A stretch of DNA of 56,013 nt, taken from assembly GCA_019752555.1 (NCBI GenBank), contig JAIELY010000027.1:1-56013 (forward strand), given 5' to 3'. The translations under genes were made by a program, and so were the position numbers. This stretch comes from Rhabdochlamydiaceae bacterium (GTDB lineage: Bacteria > Chlamydiota > Chlamydiia > Chlamydiales > Rhabdochlamydiaceae). Shown here one piece after another: positions 10,522 to 19,526 of the stretch (positions are counted from its first letter, which is position 1; the number at the start of each line of letters is the position of its first letter). The notes beneath the pieces are model-generated. The model did no database searches. It was not told where the DNA came from and saw nothing but the letters and a program-made list of their open reading frames with translations.

Positions 10522-11171
10522 TAGCCTCGCAAGTGAGTAAGAAACCAATCAAGAGCTAACTTAGCAACGCTCTCTAAAGCCCCCTCCTCTTGAAAGAGAT
10601 GGGTCGCGTGAGGCACGATCACCAGTTTTTTTTCACACCTCAGTGCACTCAACGCTTTTTCGTTGAGTTCAACCACAGGAAAATCACAGCCGCCCACAAT
10701 AAGCAACGTGGGTGCTTTGACGCTTTGCAAACAAGAGCCTGCTAAATCTGGCCTGCCGCCGCGTAAGACAACAGCTTGCACACTCTTTTGTTTTGCTGCA
10801 GCAGCACATAAAGCTGCAGCAGCGCCCGTGCTTGCCCCAAAATATCCGATTCTCATCCGCTTTGTGCGCCCATCGAGCTCTAACCACTTTGTCACAGCTT
10901 CTAAGCGCTCTGTGAGCAAGCCAATATCAAAGCGAAGCGCTGCAGTCTCTACATCTTGCTGCCCTTCTTCTTTAGTCAATAAATCGATGAGCAGCGTCGC
11001 AAGGTTGCCTTTGTTTAATACCTCTGCAACAAAACGATTGCGCGGACTATGACGGGAACTTCCACTGCCATGTGCAAATAGCACAACTCCATTCGCTCCC
11101 TCAGGAATAAACAAATCCCCTTCCAAATGCTTGGAGCCGATCGGCACATCCACCTGAGCTTTTCGTTCCAT
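10521..11171 (-). CDS. Alpha/beta hydrolase (dienelactone-hydrolase-like)
   Basis: The 216-residue cytosolic hydrolase has an oxyanion-type motif FAHGSGSSRHSPRN, nucleophile elbow GASTG (Ser), and acid and base candidates in GGCDFPV and PHATHLFQ, so a full Ser-Asp-His triad is present. Similar proteins occur alone or fused to a phosphoribosyltransferase domain in other bacteria; no such fusion is seen here. The substrate is unknown. It is the first gene of the operon with the TauE-like permease (TAATG overlap). AGAGGA lies about 9 bases before the start. Confidence 0.8.
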   Translation of the reverse strand: MERKAQVDVPIGSKHLEGDLFIPEGANGVVLFAHGSGSSRHSPRNRFVAEVLNKGNLATLLIDLLTKEEGQQDVETAALRFDIGLLTERLEAVTKWLELDGRTKRMRIGYFGASTGAAAALCAAAAKQKSVQAVVLRGGRPDLAGSCLQSVKAPTLLIVGGCDFPVVELNEKALSALRCEKKLVIVPHATHLFQEEGALESVAKLALDWFLTHLRG

Positions 11172-11229
11172 CTCTGTGTATCCTCTTTTTTTTCATACCA
11201 CACTGCGTAAAATAACTAATTTAAATTGC

Positions 11230-11242
11230 GCTAAGACTTAGC
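11230..11242. repeat. 13-bp palindrome between divergent promoters
   Basis: GCTAAG-A-CTTAGC is a perfect inverted repeat in the 148-bp space between the leftward hydrolase operon and rightward mnmA. The surrounding bases extend it loosely (TTGC...GCAA). It could be an operator. No regulator is encoded next to it. Confidence 0.35.
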
Positions 11243-11319
11243 AAATTCAAAAATATTTTACATTTTCATCTTGAAAACAACCCACATTTTGGCTGAACAA
11301 TTTGCCGTTTTAGAGTATC

Positions 11320-12381
11320 ATGCCTTCTATGAAAAAAACTGTTGTTGTCGGAATGTCAGGCGGTGTCGACTCTGCTGTCTCAGCTCTATTGCTCAAAGAG
11401 CAAGGCTATGACGTCATCGGCCTATTTATGAAAAACTGGGAAGAAAAGGACGAGAGCGGAGCCTGCCGTTCGGAGGCTGACTACGCGGATGTCGTGCGCA
11501 TCGCTGAGCAAATCGGCATCCCCTATTACGCCGTGAATTTTGTTCAACACTATTGGGACAACGTCTTTTCCCATTTTCTTCATGAGCTCAAATTAGGCTA
11601 TACCCCGAATCCCGACATTCTGTGCAATCGAGAAATCAAGTTTAAAGTATTCTTAGAAAAAGCATTGGCACTCGGCGCTGACTACTTAGCAACGGGCCAT
11701 TATTGCCAAATCGATCAAGGCAAGCTCCTTAAAGGACGCGATCCCAACAAAGACCAGAGTTATTTTCTCTATACACTATCTAAAGAGACCTTAGGCAAGG
11801 TTTTATTTCCAGTTGGAGGCATCGAAAAGAGTGAGGTGCGCAAGATCGCTGAATCGCATCAACTGGCTAATGCTAAGAAAAAAGACAGTACAGGAATTTG
11901 TTTCATCGGCAAACGTGACTTTAAAGAATTTATCAGCCAATACATCACCTACAGCCAAGGAAATTTTGAAACCCTCTCTGGCAAAGTCGTCGGCAGACAC
12001 GATGGAGCTGCCTACTACACATTAGGGCAACGCAAAGGACTTGGCATTGGCGGCCCGGGAGAGGCATGGTTTGTCGTGGCTAAGGATATCGAGCGCAACG
12101 TTGTTTTCGTCGAGCAAGGAGAGGATCATCCAGCCCTGTACAAAGAGAATCTCACCGCAACTGAAATGAGCTGGATCTCTGGAGAGGCTCCACCACTTCC
12201 CTTTGAGTGCACAGCTAAAGTACGCTACCGGCAGCCCGATCAGCCTTGCGTGATCGAGGCAATCGAACAGGACCGGATCTTCGTGCGCTTCTTAACACCT
12301 CAGCGGGCCATCACCCCTCGCCAAGCGATCGTTTTTTACCAAAACGATGTATGCCTTGGCGGCGCTCTCATCGAACGTTAA
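11320..12381 (+). CDS. mnmA: tRNA-specific 2-thiouridylase MnmA
   Basis: Inserts sulfur at U34 of Lys, Glu and Gln tRNAs. The 353-residue protein carries the PP-loop SGGVDS (13-18), nucleophile Cys102 in NPDILCN and the second catalytic Cys194 in STGICFIG, plus the C-terminal beta-barrel region ([19 protein letters not shown]). Length matches chlamydial MnmA. ATG 11320 and ATG 11329 are both possible; neither has a strong ribosome site. Transcription ends at the hairpin directly after the stop. Confidence 0.95.
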   Translation: MPSMKKTVVVGMSGGVDSAVSALLLKEQGYDVIGLFMKNWEEKDESGACRSEADYADVVRIAEQIGIPYYAVNFVQHYWDNVFSHFLHELKLGYTPNPDILCNREIKFKVFLEKALALGADYLATGHYCQIDQGKLLKGRDPNKDQSYFLYTLSKETLGKVLFPVGGIEKSEVRKIAESHQLANAKKKDSTGICFIGKRDFKEFISQYITYSQGNFETLSGKVVGRHDGAAYYTLGQRKGLGIGGPGEAWFVVAKDIERNVVFVEQGEDHPALYKENLTATEMSWISGEAPPLPFECTAKVRYRQPDQPCVIEAIEQDRIFVRFLTPQRAITPRQAIVFYQNDVCLGGALIER

Positions 12382-12384
12382 AAA

Positions 12385-12408
12385 GCCCTTTCTTAGAAAG
12401 GGCGATTT
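12385..12408. terminator. Bidirectional terminator between mnmA and the secreted paralogues
   Basis: 8-bp stem GCCCTTTC / GAAAGGGC with a 3-base loop. On the minus strand it is followed by TTTTT, on the plus strand by GATTTTC, so it can serve both converging genes. Confidence 0.75.
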
Positions 12409-12420
12409 TCAATCGTTCAT

Positions 12421-13518
12421 CTACAGTGTAGTATCATTTAAAATTTCAATCTGGATAGAGTCTGCATTATAATTCACCTGTGCATCCAAACCACCTAGTG
12501 TCACAGTGCTGAATGTCCCATTAATCCCAGCATTTGTATTAAGAATCGTAAAAATGGTCCCTTGAGTGTAGGTCCCGCTCGCAGGCAAGAGAGTTAAAGC
12601 ACTATTAAAAAGGTAAACATCTCTTTGTGCAAAAATAAGATCAGAGGCTTGAGACGGATCGACCTTTATTTTTGTCTCTCCTCCTACCGATATGTAATTT
12701 CCAGATAGATTCATCGTGCCAAAATTACTGCTATCTCCTGGCATAACAAAACCTAAATTTGCAATATCCGAAACATCAAAGCTTCCCTGTAAATGACCTG
12801 TAGAAAAAGAAAGTGCAGAATCTGAAGAAGTTCCGGAAAATAATAAAACACCATCGGTGATTGAAAGGTAATAATCAGAGGTAACCATCGTAGGTGTGGA
12901 AAGAGAAACAGTGGAAGAGCCGGATTTATTAATTTGACCTCCGCCAGTTCCATCCACAATAAATGCCAACTCAGAATTGCTAGTGATATTCATCGTTGAG
13001 GCATTAAGATACACCTGAGAGGCATCGCTTGATGTAAATGTCACATCGGTTACATCCAATATAGCCCCTACATCTGCATAAAGCGCATTATCTCCTGTTG
13101 GCCCCGATGTTGGAGTGACAGTCACATCTTTTAAAAAGGCGTATTGTGCTGAATGAATGAAAACAGCACCTCCTTGATTCGCATCCGCTCCATTATTGAG
13201 GTTAAGATGAATTGCTGTAAAAGGATTGGCTTGCACATTAAAAATTTGATACTGCGAATCCCCATCAATCGCAATACTATGGTCCATTGGACCTAAAATC
13301 GTTAAGTTATCCACGGCAATTGCAGGCAAAGAACTTTGCAGCACAAGCGTACCTGAAAGAGAACTGTCAAAACTGATTGTATCTCCGCTTTGCGCATTTG
13401 TGATCGCATCGCGCAAACTTCCGCTTCCATTATCCTCTAAAGATGTGACCGTGATTGTATCTGCACACACAACTGCTGCAGAGAAAAGAAAAGGCAAGAG
13501 ATATTTTGTTGGCTTCAT
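12421..13518 (-). CDS. Secreted beta-helix protein, paralogue 1 of 3
   Basis: The 365-residue protein has a clear signal peptide (MKPTKYLLPFLFSAAVVCA). The mature start TITVTSLEDNGSGSLRDAI resembles the start of parallel beta-helix and CSLREA-type passengers. One GGAVF lies in the middle, matching the GGA[ILV] motif of chlamydial Pmp proteins. The C-terminus (VTLGGLDAQVNYNADSIQIEIL) resembles the end of autotransporter passengers, but no barrel domain follows. It is probably secreted or surface-attached. It is the last of three tandem paralogues of identical length, each with its own leader. GGAG precedes the start by 8 bases. Function unknown. Confidence 0.78.
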   Translation of the reverse strand: MKPTKYLLPFLFSAAVVCADTITVTSLEDNGSGSLRDAITNAQSGDTISFDSSLSGTLVLQSSLPAIAVDNLTILGPMDHSIAIDGDSQYQIFNVQANPFTAIHLNLNNGADANQGGAVFIHSAQYAFLKDVTVTPTSGPTGDNALYADVGAILDVTDVTFTSSDASQVYLNASTMNITSNSELAFIVDGTGGGQINKSGSSTVSLSTPTMVTSDYYLSITDGVLLFSGTSSDSALSFSTGHLQGSFDVSDIANLGFVMPGDSSNFGTMNLSGNYISVGGETKIKVDPSQASDLIFAQRDVYLFNSALTLLPASGTYTQGTIFTILNTNAGINGTFSTVTLGGLDAQVNYNADSIQIEILNDTTL

Positions 13519-13600
13519 AGCAGGCTCTCCAGGTTCAAGAGGTAAAGAATTGAGTTTCGCGTCTTTAACAAAAAGGCGCGAATTTCTAAGGAGGATCTAC

Positions 13601-13634
13601 TTCAACAAAAATTAAAACAAGTTATTTTTTTCAA
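13601..13634 (-). promoter_or_regulatory. Conserved upstream block of paralogue 1
   Basis: This 34-bp stretch is identical to 14877-14910 and lies the same distance (about 82 bases) from the start codon. Read on the minus strand it starts TTGAAA and contains TTGTTT, either of which could be a -35 element. I cannot fix the -10. A related block lies before paralogue 3. Confidence 0.55.
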
Positions 13635-13651
13635 GAATTCATACAGAAGAT

Positions 13652-13688
13652 TGGGTTAGCGATCTACCACTGATAGAAGACTAACCCA
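13652..13688. other. Stem-loop just after the stop of paralogue 2
   Basis: TGGGTTAG (13652-13659) pairs with CTAACCCA (13681-13688) around a 21-base loop. It sits 10 bases past the stop codon of paralogue 2, so it may help end or protect that transcript. It lacks a downstream U-run on the minus strand. Confidence 0.4.
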
Positions 13689-13697
13689 TGGCTTTTT

Positions 13698-14795
13698 TTA
13701 GATCGTCGTATCGTTTAAAATTTCAATCTCAATGGAATTTGCGTTGTAATTCACCTGCGCGTCGAGGCCTCCCAGAGAAACAGTGTCAAATGTTCCATTA
13801 GCTCCACCATCTGTTGTCAAAATGGTAAAGACTGTTCCTTGCGTATAAGTTCCACTTGCAGGAACAATTGTCAACGCACTGAAAAAGAGGTAAATATTTC
13901 CTCCGGCAAAAACTAGATCGGAACTTGAAGAGGGGTCCACTTTAATTTTTGTCTCGCCCCCTACTGAAATATAATCACCCGTAAAGTTAATCGTCCCAAA
14001 ACTGCTAGCATCTCCTGGCATTAAGGAACCTAAATTAGCAACGTCTGAAACTTCAAAATTTCCTTGCAGCTCGCCACTAGAAAGGACCACAGCTGAGTCG
14101 ACAGAAGAGCCGGTAAAAGAAAGGCTTCCATTACTTGCTATGAGATAATAGTCAACAGTGACAGATGGAGGAGGAGAAACTGTTGCTGAAGAGTCGCCAA
14201 ATTTGCTAATTTGACCGCCTCCCACTCCGTCGACAATATATTCCAAAGGAACATTACTTTTGATATTGAGTGATCCTGCGTTGAGATAGGCCTGAGAGCT
14301 ATCAGCGGATGTAAAGGTCACATCGGTTATATCCAACACACCGCTTGTATCTACGTAAAGCGCATTTTCACCAACAGAGCCTGCTGCAGGAGTAATGACA
14401 ACATCTGTTAAATTGGCATAATAACCCGAATTGACAAAAACAGCTCCCCCTTTAGCTGCATCTGCCCCATGATTGAAATTAAGATTGCTCGCCTTAAAAG
14501 GATTTGCTTGGACAGTAAAAATCCGATACTGGGAGTTGCCGTCGATAGTAATGCTATTATCTGATGGCCCTAAGATCGTTATGTCATCCAAAGTGATTGT
14601 AGGCAGTGCACTTTCAAGAAGAATTGTTCCAGAAAGCGAACTATCGAAATCAATAGTATCTCCGTTTTGCGCATTCATGATCGCGTCGCGCAAAGTTCCA
14701 CTTCCACTGTCATCCAAAGATGTCACGGTAATCGTATCTGCGCACACAACAGTTGCACAGAAAAGAAAAGGCAAGATGATTTTTTTTGCTTTCAT
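13698..14795 (-). CDS. Secreted beta-helix protein, paralogue 2 of 3
   Basis: 365 residues with signal peptide MKAKKIILPFLFCATVVCA. It shares the same blocks as its neighbours: TITVTSLDDSGSGTLRDAI at the mature N-terminus, a GGAVF motif, IVDGVGGGQI mid-protein, GGETKIKVDPS, and SLGGLDAQVNYNANSIEIEIL at the end. Differences lie mainly in predicted loops. This one and paralogue 1 share an identical 34-bp upstream block, suggesting recent duplication that included the promoter. No membrane barrel or lipobox is seen. Role unknown; a surface or secreted adhesin-like role is only a guess. Confidence 0.78.
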   Translation of the reverse strand: MKAKKIILPFLFCATVVCADTITVTSLDDSGSGTLRDAIMNAQNGDTIDFDSSLSGTILLESALPTITLDDITILGPSDNSITIDGNSQYRIFTVQANPFKASNLNFNHGADAAKGGAVFVNSGYYANLTDVVITPAAGSVGENALYVDTSGVLDITDVTFTSADSSQAYLNAGSLNIKSNVPLEYIVDGVGGGQISKFGDSSATVSPPPSVTVDYYLIASNGSLSFTGSSVDSAVVLSSGELQGNFEVSDVANLGSLMPGDASSFGTINFTGDYISVGGETKIKVDPSSSSDLVFAGGNIYLFFSALTIVPASGTYTQGTVFTILTTDGGANGTFDTVSLGGLDAQVNYNANSIEIEILNDTTI

Positions 14796-14876
14796 AGAAG
14801 GCTCCCATGTTCAAGAGGTGAACGATTGATCCTCGATTTCCTGCTGAAAGGAATCGAGTTTCTAAAGAGAATCTGC

Positions 14877-14910
14877 TTCAACAAAAATTAAAACAAGTTA
14901 TTTTTTTCAA
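14877..14910 (-). promoter_or_regulatory. Conserved upstream block of paralogue 2
   Basis: Identical over 34 bp to 13601-13634, and 82 bases upstream of the start codon. See the paralogue 1 block for its internal elements. Confidence 0.55.
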
Positions 14911-14932
14911 AAAAATCATCTAGAGTCCTGTG

Positions 14933-16030
14933 CTAAATTGTAGAGTCGTTTAAAATTTCAATCTCGATCGAATTTGCATTATAATTGACTTGCGCATCTA
15001 ACCCTCCCAACGAAACTGCATTGAATTGCCCATTCATTCCTCCTGTTGAAGTCAAGAAGGTAAAGACTGTTCCCTGAGGATAGGTTCCGCTTGCTGGAAT
15101 AAGCGTTAAAGAACCGCTAAAGAGATAAACGTCGCCGCCCACTAAAATCAAATCACAGTTTCCAGAAGGATCCACTTTTATTTTCGTCTCCCCTTCTACG
15201 GAAATAAAGTCATTAGAAAAATGAAGCGTACCGAACGTGTTAGCCTCTCCTGGCATCAAACCACCTAGATTTGCAACATCAGACAAACGAAAACTCCCTT
15301 GCAATTCCCCATCTGCAAGAATCAAAGCCGATTCGATGGATTCTCCGGAAAAAGACAAAGCGCCATTGCTTACTGTCAAATAATAGTCAGTGGCAACAGA
15401 CATGGGAGCTGAGATTGCAGCAGAGGCATTGCCAAATTTCATGATTTGCCCTCCTCCCACCCCATCGACAATAAACTCCAAAGGAGAATTACAGGTAACG
15501 TTCATTGTTCCTGCATTAAGATAGACTTGAGAGGTTGTAGAGGATGTGAAGGTGACGTCTGTAAGATCCAAAACACCATCGGGATCTGCATAAAGAGCGT
15601 TGGATCCATAAGTGCCCATCGAAGGAGTGATCACGACATCTTTTAGATAGGCATAGGCATTGGACTGGACAAAAACAGCGCCGCCCTGCTGGACATTTGC
15701 TCCATTGTTTAGATTGAGGTGGCTGACTGTAAAAGGATTCACCTGAACATTAAAAATCCGATACTGGGAATTGCCATCAATGCTAATGCTGTTATCGCTT
15801 GGCCCTTCAATTTTCAAATTATTGACCGAAATTAAGGGCAAAGGGCTTGCTAGTGCAATTGTCCCCGAAAGCATGCTATCAAACTGGATTGTATCTCCAT
15901 TTTGTGCCGTTGTAATTGCCTGGCGCAAAGTCCCGTTTCCACTGTCGCTTAATGAAGTCACAGTGATCGTACCTGCACAAGCAATCGCTGTAGAAAAGAG
16001 AAATGAAAGAACGCAGCTCATGATTTTCAT
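14933..16030 (-). CDS. Secreted beta-helix protein, paralogue 3 of 3
   Basis: 365 residues with signal peptide MKIMSCVLSFLFSTAIACA and mature start TITVTSLSDSGNGTLRQAI. GGAVF and IVDGVGGGQI are conserved, and SLGGLDAQVNYNANSIEIEIL closes the protein. It is the first gene of the tandem set on the minus strand and the most divergent upstream: its leader only partly matches the 34-bp block of the other two (related bases near 16111-16145). All three keep exactly 365 codons, so selection on the folded length is likely. No partner transporter lies next to them. Confidence 0.78.
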   Translation of the reverse strand: MKIMSCVLSFLFSTAIACAGTITVTSLSDSGNGTLRQAITTAQNGDTIQFDSMLSGTIALASPLPLISVNNLKIEGPSDNSISIDGNSQYRIFNVQVNPFTVSHLNLNNGANVQQGGAVFVQSNAYAYLKDVVITPSMGTYGSNALYADPDGVLDLTDVTFTSSTTSQVYLNAGTMNVTCNSPLEFIVDGVGGGQIMKFGNASAAISAPMSVATDYYLTVSNGALSFSGESIESALILADGELQGSFRLSDVANLGGLMPGEANTFGTLHFSNDFISVEGETKIKVDPSGNCDLILVGGDVYLFSGSLTLIPASGTYPQGTVFTFLTSTGGMNGQFNAVSLGGLDAQVNYNANSIEIEILNDSTI

Positions 16031-16110
16031 AGAAGAATCTCCCTATTTGAAAAGGAAAAAGACCGATTTTCGCGACATCTACATGAAAGATGGCGCACGT
16101 AGAGGAAGAA

Positions 16111-16145
16111 TCTACTACAGAAAAAAATAAAACAAGCAATTTTTA
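16111..16145 (-). promoter_or_regulatory. Diverged copy of the paralogue leader block
   Basis: The stretch aligns with the 34-bp block of paralogues 1 and 2 (common cores AAAACAAG and ATTTTT) at about the same distance from its start codon, with several substitutions. Confidence 0.4.
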
Positions 16146-16160
16146 CGAGGGAATTTTACA

Positions 16161-16195
16161 TTTTTGTATCCCGCCTTAGGACAGGGATACAAAAA
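16161..16195. repeat. 12-bp inverted repeat after the permease gene
   Basis: TTTTTGTATCCC (16161-16172) and GGGATACAAAAA (16184-16195) form a perfect 12-bp stem with an 11-base loop, 16 bases past the permease stop. On either strand the 3' arm ends in A rather than U, so it is not a standard terminator. It may protect the mRNA end. Confidence 0.5.
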
Positions 16196-16210
16196 TGCAG
16201 AAAGCAGACC

Positions 16211-17680
16211 TTACTTTTTCTTTTTTAACGCCAATGCTCTCGCCTTGCTATTTTTGACGCTGTAAGAGAAATAGATCACAAATCCGATGAGCATCCAAAT
16301 GACAAGCTGCAGCCAAGTGACAGCGGGAAGCGCGATCATTTGGATCACGCAGGCAAGTGTTCCAGCAAGAGGAACCCAAGGCACAAAGGGTGTTCTAAAA
16401 GGGCGATGCAAGGTGGGCTGTTTGTAGCGTAATACTAATATTCCAAAGCACACAATCGCAAACGCCATCAGCGTCCCCATAGAAACAATTTGGCCTAATA
16501 TGCCAACGGGAAAAAGTCCAGCGACGAGCATTGCAATCAAAGTCACAACGATTGTCGTAAAAAACGGAGTGTGGAATTTATCATGGACTTTACCAAACAT
16601 TTTGGGAAGAAGACCATCTTGCGACATCGAATAAAAGATCCGAGACTGGCCAATGATCATGACAAGAACCACTGAGGTTAGCCCTGCAAGAATTGCAACC
16701 TTAATAATAAACCTGAGCCAAATAAAATTAGGACCCAAGGCATTAACAGCAACAGCAATCGGATCGGGCACATCAAGAAGTTTATAACTAACGATTCCCG
16801 TTAAGATTAATGCAACCACAAAATAAACAGCTGTTGAAATTCCAAGGGAAGCTAGCATCCCTTTTGGCATGTCCCGCTGTGGATCTTTGGCCTCTTGCGA
16901 AAGAGTGGAGAGCGCATCAAATCCAATAAATGCGAAGAACACAACGCCAGCTCCGCGCAAAATCCCACTAAAACCAAACTGACCGAAGTTCCCTGTGTTC
17001 TCTGGAACAAATGGAACCCAGTTTCCCGTCTTAATAAATGCGACCCCACAGGCAATAAACAAAAGGATGACGCCCATTTTAATGATCACCATCACATTGT
17101 TAAAGCTAGCTGCAGCTTTAATTCCGACAGACACTAGGATTCCCATCACAGCCACGATAAACATCGCAGGTAAATTCAAAATGGTTCCTGTACTTGCCCA
17201 CCCCATCGAAACATCATAAGAGAGCGGAGCGCTAGCAAAATGGGCAGGAATATGAATACCGATATCCCCTAAAAGAGAAACGCAATACCCTCCCCAACCG
17301 ACTGCGACAGTGGATGCAGAAAAAAGATATTCTAAAGTAAGCCCCCAGCCGATGATCCAAGCGGCAAATTCTCCCATGGTGACATAGGCATAAGAATAAG
17401 CGCTTCCTGCAATCGGAATCAACGAGGCAAACTCAGCATAGCAAAGGGCTGCAAATACGCAGATAATAGCGGCGATAATGAAAGAAAATGCAATTCCAGG
17501 TCCGGCATATTCTGCAGCAGCCTGTCCTGAGAGAACGAAAATCCCAGCTCCAATGATAGCACCGATACCCATCGTCGTTAAGTTCATGGCGCTAAGCGTG
17601 CGCTTTAAGCCATGCCTTTCATCCGAGGCATCTGCGAGCAACGTCTTGATCGACTTCTTAACAAATAATCCTTTAGACAT
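16211..17680 (-). CDS. APC-family amino acid permease (YfnA/CAT-like)
   Basis: The 489-residue inner-membrane transporter has 12 or more helices. The N-terminal motif MGIGAIIGAGIFVLSGQAA is the substrate-binding unwound helix of the APC superfamily, and the overall pattern (YVTMGEFAAWIIGWGLTLEYL, FFAFIGFDALSTLSQEAKDPQRDMP) matches cationic amino acid transporter-like permeases of the YfnA group. It probably imports host amino acids; the exact substrate is not clear. AAGGA sits 4 bases before ATG 17680. Confidence 0.88.
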   Translation of the reverse strand: MSKGLFVKKSIKTLLADASDERHGLKRTLSAMNLTTMGIGAIIGAGIFVLSGQAAAEYAGPGIAFSFIIAAIICVFAALCYAEFASLIPIAGSAYSYAYVTMGEFAAWIIGWGLTLEYLFSASTVAVGWGGYCVSLLGDIGIHIPAHFASAPLSYDVSMGWASTGTILNLPAMFIVAVMGILVSVGIKAAASFNNVMVIIKMGVILLFIACGVAFIKTGNWVPFVPENTGNFGQFGFSGILRGAGVVFFAFIGFDALSTLSQEAKDPQRDMPKGMLASLGISTAVYFVVALILTGIVSYKLLDVPDPIAVAVNALGPNFIWLRFIIKVAILAGLTSVVLVMIIGQSRIFYSMSQDGLLPKMFGKVHDKFHTPFFTTIVVTLIAMLVAGLFPVGILGQIVSMGTLMAFAIVCFGILVLRYKQPTLHRPFRTPFVPWVPLAGTLACVIQMIALPAVTWLQLVIWMLIGFVIYFSYSVKNSKARALALKKKK

Positions 17681-17747
17681 AAGTCCTTACGGGTATAGGT
17701 TGTAAAAACTTCAGATTAATCAGATGCCCGTATTTTTCAACAGAAAA

Positions 17748-18482
17748 TTATTCGTGATGCCGTAACTGGCCTTCCCAGTGCTTGACGTACTCCAAGACTT
17801 TCATTTTTTCAGGTTTTGTCTTTAAAAAATCGAGAAACTCTTGCTGCCCGCACAAATGCGCGAGTTTAGCGAGCAAGTGAAGGTGGCGCTTATCGGAGGT
17901 TGCAAAAAGAAAAAAGAGCGTGTGGACATCTTTACCATCTAATGCCCCATAAGCGATCGGCTCTTTTGGATAGACGACAACGACACGATCAAAAGGACTT
18001 GGGATTAAAAAGTCACGGGTATGAGGAACTGCAATACCATGGTTTAAGGCTGTCGGCATCATTTTTTCCCGATCGAGTAAAAGCTCGCTTAACACTTCAT
18101 GATCCACAGATAGTTTTTGAGAAACGGCTCTAGTAGTGGCTCGAATAATCTCTTCCTTATTCTCTCCAGGGATCTCTGCAAAGACATCTCCTTGATGGAT
18201 CGCGCGGTAAAGACCGAATTGCTGGATCCCACAGCGAGAGATCAGCTCTTTATGTCCTTGCTCATCTACTTGAGGATAGATCTGCTTTTCACCAAATGGG
18301 CCAACCCCTTCTTCTACAGGCTTTAACTTACAACGGATCATCCAGTTTTCGATTTCAGCTCTACTGAAACGGTATTGGTGATTCAGCCGATAACCTGGAA
18401 TTTTACCCGATGAGAGCCATCTTCGAATGGTGGTTTTGGAGACATTGAGCAGTTCTGATACATCTGTGATATTTAAATCCAT
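17748..18482 (-). CDS. ptsN: PtsN-like EIIA protein with N-terminal HTH
   Basis: The 244-residue fusion has residues 1-50 as a MerR/excisionase-type helix-turn-helix (ITDVSELLNVSKTTIRRWLSSGKIPGYRL) and residues of about 90-244 as a nitrogen-type EIIA domain with phospho-acceptor His154 in GIAVPHTRDF. The same HTH-EIIA architecture is known in Chlamydia (ptsN_2), where sugar-specific PTS parts are missing, so it likely joins a phosphorelay to transcription or other regulation. GAGGA precedes ATG 18482 by 7 bases. It follows the first ptsN by 83 bases. Confidence 0.92.
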   Translation of the reverse strand: MDLNITDVSELLNVSKTTIRRWLSSGKIPGYRLNHQYRFSRAEIENWMIRCKLKPVEEGVGPFGEKQIYPQVDEQGHKELISRCGIQQFGLYRAIHQGDVFAEIPGENKEEIIRATTRAVSQKLSVDHEVLSELLLDREKMMPTALNHGIAVPHTRDFLIPSPFDRVVVVYPKEPIAYGALDGKDVHTLFFLFATSDKRHLHLLAKLAHLCGQQEFLDFLKTKPEKMKVLEYVKHWEGQLRHHE

Positions 18483-18565
18483 CGCGCATTCCTCGTGAAC
18501 ATTTAGTCAAGCGTGTACCCTAAACGAAATCTTTATTTTAATGCAAGAGGCAGATGAAAAAAATT

Positions 18566-19015
18566 TTAGCATCCAGAAAAAAGCGCACGCACCTCATCGG
18601 AAGAGGTCGCTTTTAACAGCTTTTTGCGCCGCTCTTCGTTCTTAATTGCAAGAGTTAGATGGGATAGAATTTTCAGATATTCCGTTTGTTTATTCTCAGG
18701 ACCGCCGATCATAAAAATCAGACGAACAGGGCTTGCATCTAGCGCATTCCACTCGATCCCTTCTTTGCGTTGGATGCCGACTGCGATAAAAAAATCAGAA
18801 TATCCTTGGAGTTTAGTGTGAGGGATCGCCACACCCAGGCCAATGCCTGTGGAGACAATCTTTTCACGCTCAAGAATCGAATCTAAAAAAAGAGCGCGGT
18901 CTTTTAATTTTCCCGCGTTATCTAAAAGAGTGACAAGCTGATTTAAAGCTTCATCGCGCGTTTTTACTTCTAAAAACGAGATAAGGCACTCATCCAAATA
19001 GTGGGAGATCGTCAC
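18566..19015 (-). CDS. ptsN: PtsN-like nitrogen-regulatory EIIA protein
   Basis: The 149-residue EIIA-Ntr domain has the phospho-acceptor His66 in GVAIPHTKLQ. The frame is open to an upstream ATG at 19096, inside dut, but I chose GTG 19015: AAGGA lies at ideal distance and (M)TISHYLDECLISFL aligns with the usual PtsN N-terminus. With this start dut and ptsN do not overlap (31 bases apart). Chlamydiae keep two ptsN genes in tandem after dut, as here. Confidence 0.9.
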   Translation of the reverse strand: MTISHYLDECLISFLEVKTRDEALNQLVTLLDNAGKLKDRALFLDSILEREKIVSTGIGLGVAIPHTKLQGYSDFFIAVGIQRKEGIEWNALDASPVRLIFMIGGPENKQTEYLKILSHLTLAIKNEERRKKLLKATSSDEVRALFSGC

Positions 19016-19046
19016 ACTCTTTCCTTTAGTAAATAATTTACGCAAA

Positions 19047-19490
19047 TTAATGCGTTCCAGTATGGCCAAACCCGCCTTCTCCTCGTGAAGTTGCAATCAG
19101 GCAATCTTCTCGCTTAAATCGCGCGCGCACAACAGGTGCTACTACGATTTGCGCGATGCGCATTCCGGGAGTCACGATAAAGGGTGTTTTGCCATGATTG
19201 ATCAAAATCACGCCAAGCTCTCCTCGGTAATCAGCATCAATGGTGCCAGGAGAATTCAAAACGGTAATTTGAGATTTTAGTGCAAGGCCGCTGCGGGGAC
19301 GCACTTGAATTTCATATCCGTCTGGTATTGCAAAACGCAATCCCGTTGGAATTAAACAAGTGGTTCCAGGTTCTAAGAGGATCTCTTGAGCGATGCAAGC
19401 ACGCACATCTGCGCCTGCTGCTAGATCTGAACCATAGGAAGGGAGAAACTCTTCTGTCTCAACAAGGGTTGCAATTTCGATCTCGTCCAT
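19047..19490 (-). CDS. dut: dUTP diphosphatase
   Basis: Hydrolyses dUTP to dUMP, keeping uracil out of DNA and feeding dTMP synthesis. The 147-residue trimeric-type dUTPase has all five motifs visible: [32 protein letters not shown] with the catalytic Asp, GMRIAQIV and the C-terminal [12 protein letters not shown] loop. GGAG precedes ATG 19490. It lies 36 bases after accD in the same direction, as in Chlamydia. Confidence 0.97.
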   Translation of the reverse strand: MDEIEIATLVETEEFLPSYGSDLAAGADVRACIAQEILLEPGTTCLIPTGLRFAIPDGYEIQVRPRSGLALKSQITVLNSPGTIDADYRGELGVILINHGKTPFIVTPGMRIAQIVVAPVVRARFKREDCLIATSRGEGGFGHTGTH

Positions 19491-19526
19491 ATCTTCTCCA
19501 GTTCGTTCTAAAGTGAGGCTAAGAAT

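Noticed and set aside
12421-16030. Autotransporter (Pmp) identity for the three 365-residue proteins
   Set aside because: They have a Pmp-like GGAVF and an autotransporter-like passenger end, but only one motif copy each and no C-terminal beta-barrel domain, so a full Pmp call is not justified.
16161-16195. 12-bp inverted repeat as Rho-independent terminator
   Set aside because: The 3' arm ends in A on either strand, with no U-run after it. I kept it only as an inverted repeat.
19016-19096. Longer start for the first ptsN, within dut
   Set aside because: It would add 27 residues not found in PtsN, while GTG 19015 has an ideal ribosome site and the expected N-terminus.
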